A program made the position numbers and the translations under genes. Positions 14,693-24,424 of a DNA stretch of 35,758 nucleotides are shown piece after piece. The notes below the pieces were generated by a model. That model was not told where the DNA came from, did no database searches, and saw only the letters and a list, made by a program, of their open reading frames with translations. The DNA is from DATIXJ01 sp035518715 (GTDB lineage: Bacteria; Bacteroidota; Ignavibacteria; UBA10030; SZUA-254). The DNA lies in assembly GCA_035518715.1 (NCBI GenBank), contig DATIXJ010000097.1, forward strand, positions 1 through 35,758, given 5' to 3'. How positions within the stretch are numbered: the stretch's first letter is position 1; each line of letters opens with the position of its first letter.

Positions 14693-14716
14693 AATCCCGC
14701 CTGATTTGGCGGGATT
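14693..14716 (+). promoter_or_regulatory. 5'-terminal hairpin of the lepA transcript
   Basis: Perfect 9-bp inverted repeat AATCCCGCC/GGCGGGATT with a 6-base loop (TGATTT), beginning at the predicted transcription start. No T-run follows on the plus strand. It could protect the mRNA 5' end or be a protein-binding site. Read on the minus strand it has only a weak T-rich tail, so a terminator role is unlikely. Confidence 0.45.
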
Positions 14717-14741
14717 GCTATATCTCAGTCTCATTCAGCGA

Positions 14742-16538
14742 ATGCACAACCTCCGAAATTTCTGCATTATTGCGCACATCGATCACGGCAAGTCGACGAT
14801 CGCGGACCGGCTCCTGGAACGTACAGGTACGATCACCGAACGGGAGATGAAAACCAACCAGGTTCTCGACGATATGGAGCTGGAGCAGGAACGGGGCATT
14901 ACGATCAAGCTCCACGCCATCCAGATGAAGTACAAGGCGAAGGATGGAAAGAGCTATACGCTCAACCTCATCGACACTCCCGGACACGTGGATTTTTCGT
15001 ACGAGGTCTCCCGTTCCCTTGCGGCATGCGAAGGGGCACTCCTTGTCGTAGATGCATCCCAGGGTGTCGAGGCGCAGACCATCAGCAATCTCTATCTTGC
15101 CATCGATGCAGGGCTTGAAATTATTCCCGTCATCAACAAAATTGATTTGCCGAGCGCCATGGTGGAGCCGGTGAAACACCAGATTATGGATCTCATCGGC
15201 TGCAAAGAATCAGATATTATTCACGCAAGTGCAAAAATGAAAATCGGGGTTGATGAAATTCTGGAAGCGGTTGTTCAACGGATTCCGCCGCCGAAGGGAG
15301 ATCCCGATGCTCCTCTCAAGGCACTGATCTTTGATTCGATTTTTGATGGGTACCGCGGGTCGGTTGTGTACATCCGGATTATGGAAGGTGTTTTGAAGGA
15401 GGGAGAACCGGTAAAGTTCTTTGCGACGAACAAAGTGTTTGATGCCGAGGAAGTAGGTGTGCTCGAAATGCAGCGCGTCCGTTCGGGCGAGCTTTCCGCG
15501 GGAGATGTGGGATATCTCATACCCGGAGCGAAGGACGTGCACGATACGAAAGTCGGGGATACGGTTACCCACGCCGACCGCCCGGCTGACGCTCCGCTGC
15601 CAGGGTACAAAGATGCAAAGCCGATGGTCTTCGCTGGACTCTATCCCGTCAACGCGGATAATTTTGCCGAGCTTCGCGATTCCCTGGAGAAACTCCGCAT
15701 GAACGATGCATCGCTGATTTTCGAGCCGGAATCATCGGTTGCACTCGGATTCGGATTCCGTGCAGGTTTTCTGGGGCTTCTCCACATGGAAATTGTTCAG
15801 GAGCGCCTGGAGCGCGAGTACAAGCAGGAACTGATCACCACGGTTCCAAACGTCGAGTACCGTGTGATCAAGACCAACGGGGAAGTCGTTCTGGTCGATA
15901 ACCCCGCTCTGATGCCTCCCGAAGGCCATATCGATCATATCGAAGAGCCGTTCATCACGGCGCAGATCATCACCCCTTCCGAATATATTGGGAACATTAT
16001 GAAGCTCTGTACGGACCGCCGCGGGGTCTACAAGAATACGACCTACCTCGATCCCACGCGCGCCGATCTGCGTTATGAGCTCCCGCTTTCCGAGATCATA
16101 TTTGATTTTTATGATAAGCTGAAGTCGATCTCACGCGGATATGCCTCCCTCGATTATGAGTTTCTGGAAAACCGGGAATCCGACCTCGCAAAGCTCGATA
16201 TCCTGCTGAATGGGGAGCCCGTGGATGCACTTTCGACGATCGTGCATCGCGAAAAGGCCTATGAGTGGGGGAAAAAGCTCTGTGCGAAACTTCGAAAGCT
16301 CATTCCACGTCAAATGTTTGAGGTCGTTATCCAGGCAGCCATCGGAAGCAAGGTCATCGCCCGTGACTCGATTGCGGCGATGCGTAAAAACGTTCTGGCG
16401 AAATGCTACGGCGGAGATATTTCGCGCAAGCGCAAACTCCTCGAGAAGCAGAAAGAGGGAAAGCGGCGGATGAAACAGGTGGGGAGAGTTGAAATCCCGC
16501 AGGAAGCATTCCTTGCTGTCCTCGCAATGGAAGACTAA
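14742..16538 (+). CDS. lepA: Elongation factor 4 (LepA), translational GTPase
   Basis: A 598-residue ribosome-associated GTPase, full length for the family. The GTPase domain shows the P-loop (AHIDHGKST), switch region RGITI, DTPGHVDF and NKIDLPSA. Domains II and III follow, and the LepA-specific C-terminal part is present (ALGFGFRAGFLGLLHMEI, then EYIGNIMKLC and the basic tail with AKCYGGDISRKRKLLEKQK). The ATG at 14742 gives the usual start (MHNLRNFCIIAHIDHGK). It leads a run of lepA, two signal peptidases and hemW, all plus strand with short gaps. Confidence 0.98.
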   Translation: MHNLRNFCIIAHIDHGKSTIADRLLERTGTITEREMKTNQVLDDMELEQERGITIKLHAIQMKYKAKDGKSYTLNLIDTPGHVDFSYEVSRSLAACEGALLVVDASQGVEAQTISNLYLAIDAGLEIIPVINKIDLPSAMVEPVKHQIMDLIGCKESDIIHASAKMKIGVDEILEAVVQRIPPPKGDPDAPLKALIFDSIFDGYRGSVVYIRIMEGVLKEGEPVKFFATNKVFDAEEVGVLEMQRVRSGELSAGDVGYLIPGAKDVHDTKVGDTVTHADRPADAPLPGYKDAKPMVFAGLYPVNADNFAELRDSLEKLRMNDASLIFEPESSVALGFGFRAGFLGLLHMEIVQERLEREYKQELITTVPNVEYRVIKTNGEVVLVDNPALMPPEGHIDHIEEPFITAQIITPSEYIGNIMKLCTDRRGVYKNTTYLDPTRADLRYELPLSEIIFDFYDKLKSISRGYASLDYEFLENRESDLAKLDILLNGEPVDALSTIVHREKAYEWGKKLCAKLRKLIPRQMFEVVIQAAIGSKVIARDSIAAMRKNVLAKCYGGDISRKRKLLEKQKEGKRRMKQVGRVEIPQEAFLAVLAMED

Positions 16539-16565
16539 TCAAGATATTCATTCAAAGGAGAACAC

Positions 16566-17438
16566 ATGAGTAAGCCTGAACCTCCCAAAATGACGTTCCG
16601 GGGAATGCTGAAGGAAGTCGGCATTGTCTTCGGGGCGTTCCTCGTGCTGAACAGCTTCGTCCTTGCTTCATTCGAGGTGCCAACCGGTTCAATGGAAAAC
16701 GAAATCATGACGGGAGATTTTCTCCTGGTCAACAAGTTCGTGTTTGGCGGGACAACACCGAGGACGATACCATTCACCGGCGTGAAGGTCCCTGCATTCA
16801 AGCTGCCGGCACTCTGGCACGTTGACCGCGGCGATATCATTGTTTTCATCTTCCCGGGATATCGGGATGAGGTCGAAGCGCAGGAATTCGCATACTATCT
16901 GAAACGATGCATTGCGGTTGCGGGTGACACGCTGAAGATCGTCAACCGGGTTGTTTATGTGAATGGCACACCCGCTCCGGTCCCGCGAAATGTCAAGTTC
17001 AATTCATCGTTTATCCGTCCACCCGGCTACGTGGATTCCCGGATATTTCCAAAGGGGTCACAGTTCAATGAGGATAATTATGGACCCATCGTGATTCCCA
17101 GGAAAGGGGATGTGGTGAATCTCACCGCAGACAATGTCGTGCGATGGGATACGTTCATCCGGCGGGAAGGGCATACATTCGACACGAGGAGCGGAAAATT
17201 TTATGTTGATGGGAATGAGACGACGAAGTACGTAGTCGAAAGAAATTATCTGTTCGGGATGGGCGACAACCGTGATAACAGTCTCGACAGCCGCTTCTGG
17301 GGATTTGTTCCGGAAGAATCCGTTGTCGGCACTCCCCTCATTGTCTACTGGTCGTGGGATCCCGACGTGCCGCTTTTCAATCTGGCAAACAAGCTCTCTT
17401 CCGTTCGTCTCGGGAGATTTGGGACGATTGTTCATTGA
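16566..17438 (+). CDS. lepB: Signal peptidase I, copy 1
   Basis: A 290-residue membrane serine protease that removes signal peptides from exported proteins. It has one N-terminal membrane segment (about residues 18-36), the catalytic Ser42 in PTGSMEN, the general-base Lys113 in YYLKRCIAVAGDTL, and the box-E motif GDNRDNSLDSRFWG. A 50-70 residue insertion before the last box lengthens it relative to minimal Gram-positive enzymes. The ribosome-binding site is AAAGGAG. It follows lepA by 27 bases. Confidence 0.95.
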   Translation: MSKPEPPKMTFRGMLKEVGIVFGAFLVLNSFVLASFEVPTGSMENEIMTGDFLLVNKFVFGGTTPRTIPFTGVKVPAFKLPALWHVDRGDIIVFIFPGYRDEVEAQEFAYYLKRCIAVAGDTLKIVNRVVYVNGTPAPVPRNVKFNSSFIRPPGYVDSRIFPKGSQFNEDNYGPIVIPRKGDVVNLTADNVVRWDTFIRREGHTFDTRSGKFYVDGNETTKYVVERNYLFGMGDNRDNSLDSRFWGFVPEESVVGTPLIVYWSWDPDVPLFNLANKLSSVRLGRFGTIVH

Positions 17439-17441
17439 ACC

Positions 17442-18260
17442 ATGTCTGGGAACTCCGGGCATATCGTAACAAAGGAGATGGTACGTGCAAATGCCACACT
17501 GGGCGTTCGCTCGATTGTCGAGATCCTCGTTCTGACGGTTGTTCTGGCGGGAATGCTCAAGCTGTGTGTCCTTGATGCGATCCATATACCATCACCTTCG
17601 ATGGAATCGGCACTTCTTCCCGGAGATTATGTTCTGGTGAACAAGCTTGTCTACGGCGCACGGATTTCGGGAATCCCTTTCCTCCGCGGTCAGGAAGCCG
17701 GAATTCATTTGCCGGGATTCCGAAGCATCGAGAGGGGAGATGTGATTGTGTTTCGGCTTCCGGCTTTTGCCGCGAATGACCCCGCGTTCGAATCCTCTCT
17801 CTATATCAAGAGATGCGTTGGAATCGGGGGCGATGAAGTGGAATTGCGGAACGGCGAAGTGTATGTGAACGGGTTGCGCGCACAAGTTCCGGATGTGTCT
17901 GAAGGATCTCACCCTGAAGGAGAAAATGTCGCTGCTGTAAGAGTACCACTGGCGGGCGATAAGATTGCGCTCACTCCGGCAAACCTCTCGTTTTGGTCCA
18001 ACCTGATCAGCAGTGAAGGGCATGCTGTTGCCTGCACGGAATCAGGAAGAATACTCATTGATGGATCTCCCGAACAGTCATATACGATTGCGCGGAATTA
18101 TCTTTTCGTTCTTGGCGACAATCGAGATCACAGCTATGACAGCCGATCGTGGGGTTTTCTCCCGGAACGCAATGTTGTCGGTGAGGCAATGCTCGTCTAC
18201 CTGTCAATTGCTCCGACCGGCGGCATCCGGTGGAACCGCATCGGTGAACTTGTGAGATAG
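17442..18260 (+). CDS. Signal peptidase I, copy 2
   Basis: A 272-residue paralog of the upstream enzyme, beginning three bases after it. It has an N-terminal membrane segment (about residues 25-45), catalytic Ser53 in IPSPSMES, catalytic Lys123 in YIKRCVGIGGDEV, and GDNRDHSYDSRSWG. All catalytic residues are present in both copies, so both are probably active. The substrate-binding region differs (PSPSM here versus PTGSM), which may mean different signal-peptide preferences. This copy is followed four bases later by hemW. Confidence 0.94.
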   Translation: MSGNSGHIVTKEMVRANATLGVRSIVEILVLTVVLAGMLKLCVLDAIHIPSPSMESALLPGDYVLVNKLVYGARISGIPFLRGQEAGIHLPGFRSIERGDVIVFRLPAFAANDPAFESSLYIKRCVGIGGDEVELRNGEVYVNGLRAQVPDVSEGSHPEGENVAAVRVPLAGDKIALTPANLSFWSNLISSEGHAVACTESGRILIDGSPEQSYTIARNYLFVLGDNRDHSYDSRSWGFLPERNVVGEAMLVYLSIAPTGGIRWNRIGELVR

Positions 18261-18264
18261 CGAG

Positions 18265-19398
18265 ATGGCAAGCTTCTATATTCATATTCCCTTCTGCGAA
18301 CACAAGTGCGTCTATTGCGATTTTTATTCGATTGAATCTCTCGATCCGGTCGAGCGGTTCCTTCATTCCCTTCATAAAGAAATCGACCTCTTTCGCTCAC
18401 AGTACGGCACGACGGGGATCGAGACTATATTTTTTGGAGGGGGGACTCCTTCGCTGCTCGAGCCCGCCGCCATCGGCTCTGTTCTCGATCATCTTGCACG
18501 AGCTTTTTCGATAACGCCCGGAGCTGAGATTACACTTGAGGCGAATCCGGGTACCGTTGAATCCCGGAGGCTCGGGGGTTTCCGCGGCGTCGGAGTCAAC
18601 AGAATCAGTTTTGGGATTCAATCATTTTTTGATGATGATCTGGCATTCCTGACGCGCATTCATTCCGCATCAGAGGCGCAGGAAAGTGTGAGGATCGCAC
18701 AGAAACTCGGGTTTTCCAATATTAGTCTTGATCTGATCTTCGCGTTGCCCGGTCAAACGGAATCCCGGTGGGAACAGAATCTCCGGACAGCTGTGGACCT
18801 GTCACCGCAGCACATTTCAGCGTATAGTTTGATCGTCGAGGAGGGAACCCCGCTCGCAAGAATGGTGCGATCCAAACTCGTATCACCTGCCCCGGTTGAA
18901 CATGAGGCGTCGATGTATGAATTCACCATGGATTTTCTTCACCATGCGGGGTACGAGCATTACGAGGTTTCGAACTATGCCAGACCGGGATTCCGGTCTG
19001 TGCATAACGGAAACTACTGGAATCATACTCCGTATTTCGGGTTCGGTCCCTCTGCTCATTCGTTCGATACCAGGCGTCGGTCGTGGAATATTGCCAACAT
19101 CCGCCAGTACTGCGAAATGCTCGAGAGGGATGTTCTTCCTGTTGCAGGGCAGGAGATTCTGACCGCGGAGGAACGTTGTGACGAGGCGGTCATGCTGGGG
19201 TTGCGGAGCGGAGGCGTGGATCTTCACCGGCTTCACTCGGAAGGAGGAATCGATCTTCTCTCAACGAATCGCCCGCTCATCGAACGACTCGTGGGTGAGG
19301 GGCTTGCCACATGTGAACGAAACGTCCTGCGCCTGACCGACAAAGGGTTTCTCCTCTGTGATAGCATTAGCGAGAATCTCCTTGCAGCAGTTGTCTGA
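18265..19398 (+). CDS. hemW: HemW-like radical SAM protein
   Basis: A 377-residue radical SAM protein; HemW relatives act as heme chaperones, historically annotated as oxygen-independent coproporphyrinogen oxidase. The N-terminus has the iron-sulfur motif C11-x3-C15-x2-C18 in IPFCEHKCVYCDFY. GGGTPSLL, NRISFGIQSF and ISLDLIFALPGQT follow, all conserved in the group. The C-terminal HemN-type domain begins near residue 300. Last gene of the lepA run. Genuine HemN has additional N-terminal residues, so HemW is the better call. Confidence 0.94.
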   Translation: MASFYIHIPFCEHKCVYCDFYSIESLDPVERFLHSLHKEIDLFRSQYGTTGIETIFFGGGTPSLLEPAAIGSVLDHLARAFSITPGAEITLEANPGTVESRRLGGFRGVGVNRISFGIQSFFDDDLAFLTRIHSASEAQESVRIAQKLGFSNISLDLIFALPGQTESRWEQNLRTAVDLSPQHISAYSLIVEEGTPLARMVRSKLVSPAPVEHEASMYEFTMDFLHHAGYEHYEVSNYARPGFRSVHNGNYWNHTPYFGFGPSAHSFDTRRRSWNIANIRQYCEMLERDVLPVAGQEILTAEERCDEAVMLGLRSGGVDLHRLHSEGGIDLLSTNRPLIERLVGEGLATCERNVLRLTDKGFLLCDSISENLLAAVV

Positions 19399-19409
19399 GC
19401 TGCTTCTCC

Positions 19410-19438
19410 TTGCGTCTCGTCGGCAAATCGTCTATATT
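19410..19438 (+). promoter_or_regulatory. Promoter for the DUF2723 gene
   Basis: TTGCGT (19410-19415), 17-base spacer, TATATT (19433-19438). The predicted start is about 19445, a leader of about 26 bases before ATG 19471. It begins 12 bases after the hemW stop. Confidence 0.62.
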
Positions 19439-19470
19439 GAATCCGCATTTTTACCGTCAGCGTTTCGTGA

Positions 19471-22212
19471 ATGTCTGAAACCAAACTCAATCGACTAGTC
19501 GCGCTGACTGTCTTCCTTGTGACGGTCGCAGTCTACCTGAAAACGCTTTCCACGACCGTCGTCTTTTGGGATGTTGGTGAATTCTGTGCCGCAGCTCGAT
19601 TGATGCAGATTCCCCACCCTCCGGGATCTCCGCTCTTTCTTTTCCTTGCCAGAGTTGCATCGATGATTCCCTTCCGGGACGACATCGCGGCAAGGATGCA
19701 TGCCGTTTCCGCCTTCGGGAGTGCCCTCGGTATTATGTTCCTCTACCTTGTGAGCGTGAACGTGGTCACCCATTTCCGCGGGGCGGTCAGCTCGGCCGGC
19801 GACCGGTTCCTCACCTACGGCAGCTCAGCGATCGCGGCGTGGTCTCTGGCCTTTAGTTCGACGTACTGGGATAATGCTATCGAGGCGGAGGTCTACGGCA
19901 TGGGTATGTTCTTCGTCTCCGCCGTTCTCTGGCTTGCTCTCCGATGGTGGGAGGAGGCCGACGAGCCGCGCAGCGACCGCTATCTGCTCATGATCTCCTA
20001 TCTTCTGGGCCTCTCAACGGGGGTGCACATTCTCGCGCTCCTTGTCATCATCCCGGTTCTCATGATCATGTATTTCAGAAGATATGAAGTGACACGCCGG
20101 TCGTTCGTTCGGTTCTGTGTGATCTCGCTCTCCGTGTTCTTTGTCGTCTATCCCGGCATTGTCCAGCTCCTCCCGTCGTTTCTGGACGGGGAATTTGGAG
20201 GAGTCCGGAGCGATGCCTTTGCGTTTGTTCCCGTTCTTGTTGTAGCCGGGGCTGTATACGGGGCGGTCAGAGGATTCCGGACCGGCCAGAAACTGATTCA
20301 CCTCGTCTCCCTCGCCTTCTTGTTCATTGTCCTGGGCTACACGACGTATACGCAGGTCATCATGCGCGCGAACGTTGAAAATCTCCCGATGAACGAGAAT
20401 ACGCCCAATACGCTCGCACATCTGACGAGCTACCTGACCCGGGAGCAATACGGGGAAACGCCGATGCTGAAGGGCGAGAGCTGGGACAACGATCAGCAGG
20501 CGTACGTCGACAAGCTTTTTCCCCGCAGATGGTCACGGGAACCGATGCATGAACCGACGCGGTCGAATTATTCCAGCGACTGGGATTTTTTCTGGAGATA
20601 CCAGGTCAATCATATGTATATCCGGTATGTCCTCCAGAATTTTGTCGGTGCGGAAAGTGACAGGCAGGATGCGGGTGTCAGCTGGAAAGACACGTGGGGG
20701 ATTCCGCTTATCCTCGGAATGTTCGGATTTTATTACCATGTCCGCAAGGATTGGAAATTCGCCCTGGTCTTCTTCGTCATGACGACGATAATGGGAATTG
20801 TGCTTGACCTCTACCAGAATCAGCAGGATCCTCAGCCACGCGAGCGTGACTATTTCTATGTCGGGGCGTTCTACTGTGTGGCACTCTGGATTGGTATTGG
20901 CATAGTCGGTGTGATGGATTCTCTGCGACAAAAACTGCATGACCGTGCTTTCCGTCTTGCGGCGCCGGCAGCTGCGGTTCTCTTCCTGCTCGTCGTACCG
21001 GTCAATCTTGCACGCTGCAACTGGTTTGAACATGACCGAAGCCGTAATTATATCGCATGGGATTATTCATACAATTTTCTCCAGAGTTGCGAACAAAACG
21101 CTATCCTCTTTACCAACGGTGACAACGATACATTTCCCCTCTGGTATCTGCAGGATGTTGAAGGTGTGCGCCGCGATGTACGTATTGTCTGCCTCAGTCT
21201 CGTCAATACGCCCTGGTATGCGCACCATCTGAAGAATGAGACGCCGCATGGTGCGATGAAGGTTCCCATCTCCCTCACCGATGATCAAATCGATCGTCTC
21301 TCTGCGAGAGCATGGAGACCCCAGCAGGCGGATGTACCGGTCCCGCTGGATATCGCAGGGCGATTTGGGGTCAGTGATACGGCGGTGCTCAGAAGCGGCA
21401 AACTCACATTCACCATGGCAGGAATGCCATTTGGGAAAGACGTTCGCATTCTCCGGATACAGGATATGATGGTCTATAATATCATCCGCACAAACCGATG
21501 GGACAGGCCCGTCTATTTTGCGATCACGTGCTCACCCGATTCGCACATCGGACTCGACGAATATCTCTGGCTTGATGGTCTGACATACCGGCTGAAACCG
21601 GTGAAGGTCACAAACCCGGAAGCAGCTCTGGATATCGGCGTCATGTCGGCGAACGTTCTTGCAGATAATGTCCGGCCGGCAGTCACTCAGCAGTGGGGTT
21701 ATCTCTACAGAAACCTCGACAAGTCTGATGTCTATTATGATGAAAATGCCCTTCGCATGGTACAGAACTACCGGTTCAATTTTTCAAAACTCGGAGAGTA
21801 TGCCATCAATATTGAGAAGAATGGCACCAAAGCGCGTGAAATTTTTGCGGCGATGCAGAGGAAGCTCCCGATTGATGCAATCCCAATGTCCGACTGGCGG
21901 ATATCGGCGTATTTTCTTTCCGTCTTCAAGGAACTGGGAGACACCTCACAATTTGATGCGTATGCCAGGCCGGTAGAACAGGATGCCTGGAATGCAATTC
22001 TCAACAACATCGTGGATGCCTCCGATCCCTTTATGCCGTACCGCGCGCTGATTGATATTTACGACGAACGGCACGAGTATCGTGCTGCCGTGAATCTTCT
22101 CAATCGCGCAGCGGCACAGTATCCCAACGTGAAGGATATCGAAACGCGGCTCGCGGAATTTCAACAAAAGCTCGCAGCACAGGATTCGTCCGGGTCGCCA
22201 TCAGGAAAATGA
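19471..22212 (+). CDS. DUF2723 polytopic membrane protein, GT-C-like
   Basis: A 913-residue membrane protein common in Bacteroidota and relatives. The N-terminal half has about 10 membrane segments. The first loop carries FWDVGEF (D34, E37) and HPPGSPLF, resembling the acidic first-loop motif of GT-C glycosyltransferases that use lipid-linked sugars, such as protein O-mannosyltransferases. A further motif, QDPQPRERDYFYVGAF, lies in a later loop. The C-terminal third is soluble, probably periplasmic, and contains FTNGDNDTFPLWYLQ. A role in adding sugars to exported proteins or glycans is inferred from fold and from the glycosyltransferase genes that follow. It has its own promoter. Confidence 0.88.
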   Translation: MSETKLNRLVALTVFLVTVAVYLKTLSTTVVFWDVGEFCAAARLMQIPHPPGSPLFLFLARVASMIPFRDDIAARMHAVSAFGSALGIMFLYLVSVNVVTHFRGAVSSAGDRFLTYGSSAIAAWSLAFSSTYWDNAIEAEVYGMGMFFVSAVLWLALRWWEEADEPRSDRYLLMISYLLGLSTGVHILALLVIIPVLMIMYFRRYEVTRRSFVRFCVISLSVFFVVYPGIVQLLPSFLDGEFGGVRSDAFAFVPVLVVAGAVYGAVRGFRTGQKLIHLVSLAFLFIVLGYTTYTQVIMRANVENLPMNENTPNTLAHLTSYLTREQYGETPMLKGESWDNDQQAYVDKLFPRRWSREPMHEPTRSNYSSDWDFFWRYQVNHMYIRYVLQNFVGAESDRQDAGVSWKDTWGIPLILGMFGFYYHVRKDWKFALVFFVMTTIMGIVLDLYQNQQDPQPRERDYFYVGAFYCVALWIGIGIVGVMDSLRQKLHDRAFRLAAPAAAVLFLLVVPVNLARCNWFEHDRSRNYIAWDYSYNFLQSCEQNAILFTNGDNDTFPLWYLQDVEGVRRDVRIVCLSLVNTPWYAHHLKNETPHGAMKVPISLTDDQIDRLSARAWRPQQADVPVPLDIAGRFGVSDTAVLRSGKLTFTMAGMPFGKDVRILRIQDMMVYNIIRTNRWDRPVYFAITCSPDSHIGLDEYLWLDGLTYRLKPVKVTNPEAALDIGVMSANVLADNVRPAVTQQWGYLYRNLDKSDVYYDENALRMVQNYRFNFSKLGEYAINIEKNGTKAREIFAAMQRKLPIDAIPMSDWRISAYFLSVFKELGDTSQFDAYARPVEQDAWNAILNNIVDASDPFMPYRALIDIYDERHEYRAAVNLLNRAAAQYPNVKDIETRLAEFQQKLAAQDSSGSPSGK

Positions 22213-22291
22213 CGATGATCGAGATATACCGCCAAATGCCACGATCGTGGAAGATAGATGGGCCCTCTGAACAACGTTTCACTTCTGCCGA

Positions 22292-23422
22292 ATGAAGATC
22301 CTCATCTTCAACTGGCAGGATATCCGGAATCCTCAGGCGGGCGGCGCCGAGGTGCATTTGCATCAGATCTTCAGCCGCATCGCACGGATGGGGCACTCCG
22401 TGACACTCTTCTGCTCGTCTTTTCCCGGCGGAAAGAACGAGGAGACTGTCGACGGGATCAGGATCATACGCGAAGGTGGACGAACATTGTTCAATCTGCA
22501 TGTTCCCCTCCGATACCTTCGGCAATTCCGTAAAGAAGCGTTCGATATTGTCGTGGATGATTTCAACAAAGTGCCGTTTTTTACGCCACTCTTTGTCCGA
22601 AAACCTCTCTGGTATATCGTGCACCATCTTTTTGGGACGAGCATATTTCGGGAGGTTAATCCGCTCATCGGTCTGCCGTTCTATCTCGTCGAACATGCGG
22701 GGATTGTCGCCGCCAGAATATTTCACATTCCCCTGATGGTCGTTTCACCGAGCACGCGTGATGAAATGCTCGGGCTCGGATTTCCGCCCGACCGGCTCGA
22801 GATCGTCTACAATTGTGTCGATCATGATCTGCACCGCCCAGATCCTTCGCAGAGGAGCACCACACCGGTCATTGCATCATTTGGCCGGCTGAAAAAATAC
22901 AAATCGGTTGATCATCTTCTTCGTGCGGTTGCCCTTCTGAAAAATCGAATCCCGGGGTTGAAAGTTCTCGTCATCGGTGAAGGAGACTATCGGCCCTCGC
23001 TCGAGGCGCTTTCCCGGGAGCTGCAAATCTCCGATATGGTGCAGTTCACGGGGTTCGTCGATGAGCACGAAAAAGTCCGATTGCTGCAGGAATCCTGGTT
23101 TGCAGTGAACACTTCTCCCAAAGAAGGATGGGGGCTGACGGTTATCGAATCCAATGCCTGCGGAACGCCGGTGCTTGCCAGTAATGTCCCGGGATTGCGG
23201 GATGCGATCAACGATGGAGAAACGGGAATGCTCTACGAATACGGGAATATTTCACAACTTGCTGAAAAAATTGCAGTGCTGGTGCAGAATCAGACCCTTC
23301 GCCTGAAGCTCGCAGAACAGGCATACACCTGGTCGAGGAAATTTGATTGGGATCTCACGGCAGAGAAGGCGCTGGGGCTCCTCGAAAACCGGGTGAAGAA
23401 ATCAGAAAGCCGTCGTCCGTGA
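22292..23422 (+). CDS. GT4-type glycosyltransferase
   Basis: A 376-residue GT-B fold enzyme. The N-terminal acceptor domain opens MKILIFNWQDIRNPQAGGAEVH with a glycine-rich loop. The C-terminal donor domain has IASFGRLKKYK, GEGDYRPSLE, and the EX7E motif in KEGWGLTVIESNACGTPV. Such enzymes add a sugar from a nucleotide donor to a growing glycan or lipid carrier at the cytoplasmic membrane face. It lies 79 bases after the DUF2723 gene and overlaps the next glycosyltransferase by four bases. No Shine-Dalgarno site is obvious. Donor and acceptor cannot be deduced. Confidence 0.92.
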   Translation: MKILIFNWQDIRNPQAGGAEVHLHQIFSRIARMGHSVTLFCSSFPGGKNEETVDGIRIIREGGRTLFNLHVPLRYLRQFRKEAFDIVVDDFNKVPFFTPLFVRKPLWYIVHHLFGTSIFREVNPLIGLPFYLVEHAGIVAARIFHIPLMVVSPSTRDEMLGLGFPPDRLEIVYNCVDHDLHRPDPSQRSTTPVIASFGRLKKYKSVDHLLRAVALLKNRIPGLKVLVIGEGDYRPSLEALSRELQISDMVQFTGFVDEHEKVRLLQESWFAVNTSPKEGWGLTVIESNACGTPVLASNVPGLRDAINDGETGMLYEYGNISQLAEKIAVLVQNQTLRLKLAEQAYTWSRKFDWDLTAEKALGLLENRVKKSESRRP

Positions 23423-24420
23423 AGTCCGATCGTTCCGTCGTTTTCGTATCGCCGTTTCAGGCGCCGTTTATGGAAGATGACATCAATCTTCTCGACGCTC
23501 ATTACCGACTGCGGAAGGTGATCGGCCACGGCCCTGGTGCTGTTTTCCGGATTGTTTATAATCTCCTGTACGCGGATTATCTCTTCTGCTGGTTCGCATC
23601 CACGTACGCCTTCGTGGGTGTTTTTGCAGCGAAATTCCTTAGCGTTAAGTCCATTGTCACAATCGGCGGTGTTGATGTCGCAAGAGACAGAGAACTGCAG
23701 TACGGCATCTGGCTGGGAAGGATTAAATCGAAGCTCGTGCGATATGTTTTCCATCATGCGACAGTGATTCTGGCAGTTGATCCCTCGCTCAAGGAAAAAG
23801 CGAAAGCTCTTGCCGCCTATGATGGTTCGAATATTCGTTATGTCCCGACAGGATATGATCCGGAATTTTGGAAGCCGCTCAACGACAAGAAACGGATCGT
23901 TCTTACGGCGGCGAGAGTTCGGGACCGCAGGACCGCTCTCGTCAAAGGGCTCGATACACTTGTTGAAGCTGCCTGGAAAATGCCCGAGGTGAACTTCATC
24001 GTTGTCGGAATCGACCCTCATATTGCCGTAACTCTCCGTCCTCCCACTAACATGGAGATGCTCGCTCCGGTGGATCGCCGCATGCTCCTGCCGTGGTACC
24101 GGAACGCAAAGGTTTACTGTCAGCCCTCACGCCATGAGGGGTTGTCGAATGCCCTGTGCGAAGCAATGCTCTGCGGCTGTGTTCCCGTTGCGACGGAAGT
24201 CGGCGGCAATCCGACGGCGGTAGGTGCTGAAGGATTTCTGGTGCCATCACAGAATGTCGATGCACTTATTGTTGCGTTGCGCAAGGCGCTCGGTTCACCC
24301 GAGACCTTTGGCGAAAAGGCACGGGCACGCATCGTCTCCCTTTTTCCGAAACAGAAACGTGAAAGTGACCTCCTCCATATCCTCGGGAGCTTTGAGGAAC
24401 TCCCGGAGAAGGCACGATAG
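23419..24420 (+). CDS. GT4-type glycosyltransferase
   Basis: A 333-residue GT-B glycosyltransferase. I choose the GTG at 23419, which overlaps the upstream stop as GTGA and gives a clean first strand (SVVFVSPFQAPFMEDD). The frame is open to 23347 but that part lies inside the previous gene. Features include IVTIGGVDVARD, VPTGYDPEFWKPL, TAARVRDRR, and the EX7E motif in HEGLSNALCEAMLCGCVP. The N-terminal domain is short compared with typical GT4 enzymes, perhaps acting on a simple or membrane-linked acceptor. It is translationally coupled to the preceding glycosyltransferase. Confidence 0.88.
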   Translation: MKSDRSVVFVSPFQAPFMEDDINLLDAHYRLRKVIGHGPGAVFRIVYNLLYADYLFCWFASTYAFVGVFAAKFLSVKSIVTIGGVDVARDRELQYGIWLGRIKSKLVRYVFHHATVILAVDPSLKEKAKALAAYDGSNIRYVPTGYDPEFWKPLNDKKRIVLTAARVRDRRTALVKGLDTLVEAAWKMPEVNFIVVGIDPHIAVTLRPPTNMEMLAPVDRRMLLPWYRNAKVYCQPSRHEGLSNALCEAMLCGCVPVATEVGGNPTAVGAEGFLVPSQNVDALIVALRKALGSPETFGEKARARIVSLFPKQKRESDLLHILGSFEELPEKAR

Positions 24421-24424
24421 TATT

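Noticed and set aside
22239..22250. 12-base perfect palindrome CCACGATCGTGG upstream of a glycosyltransferase gene
   Set aside because: Single copy seen, no promoter nearby to make it an operator; chance is not excluded.
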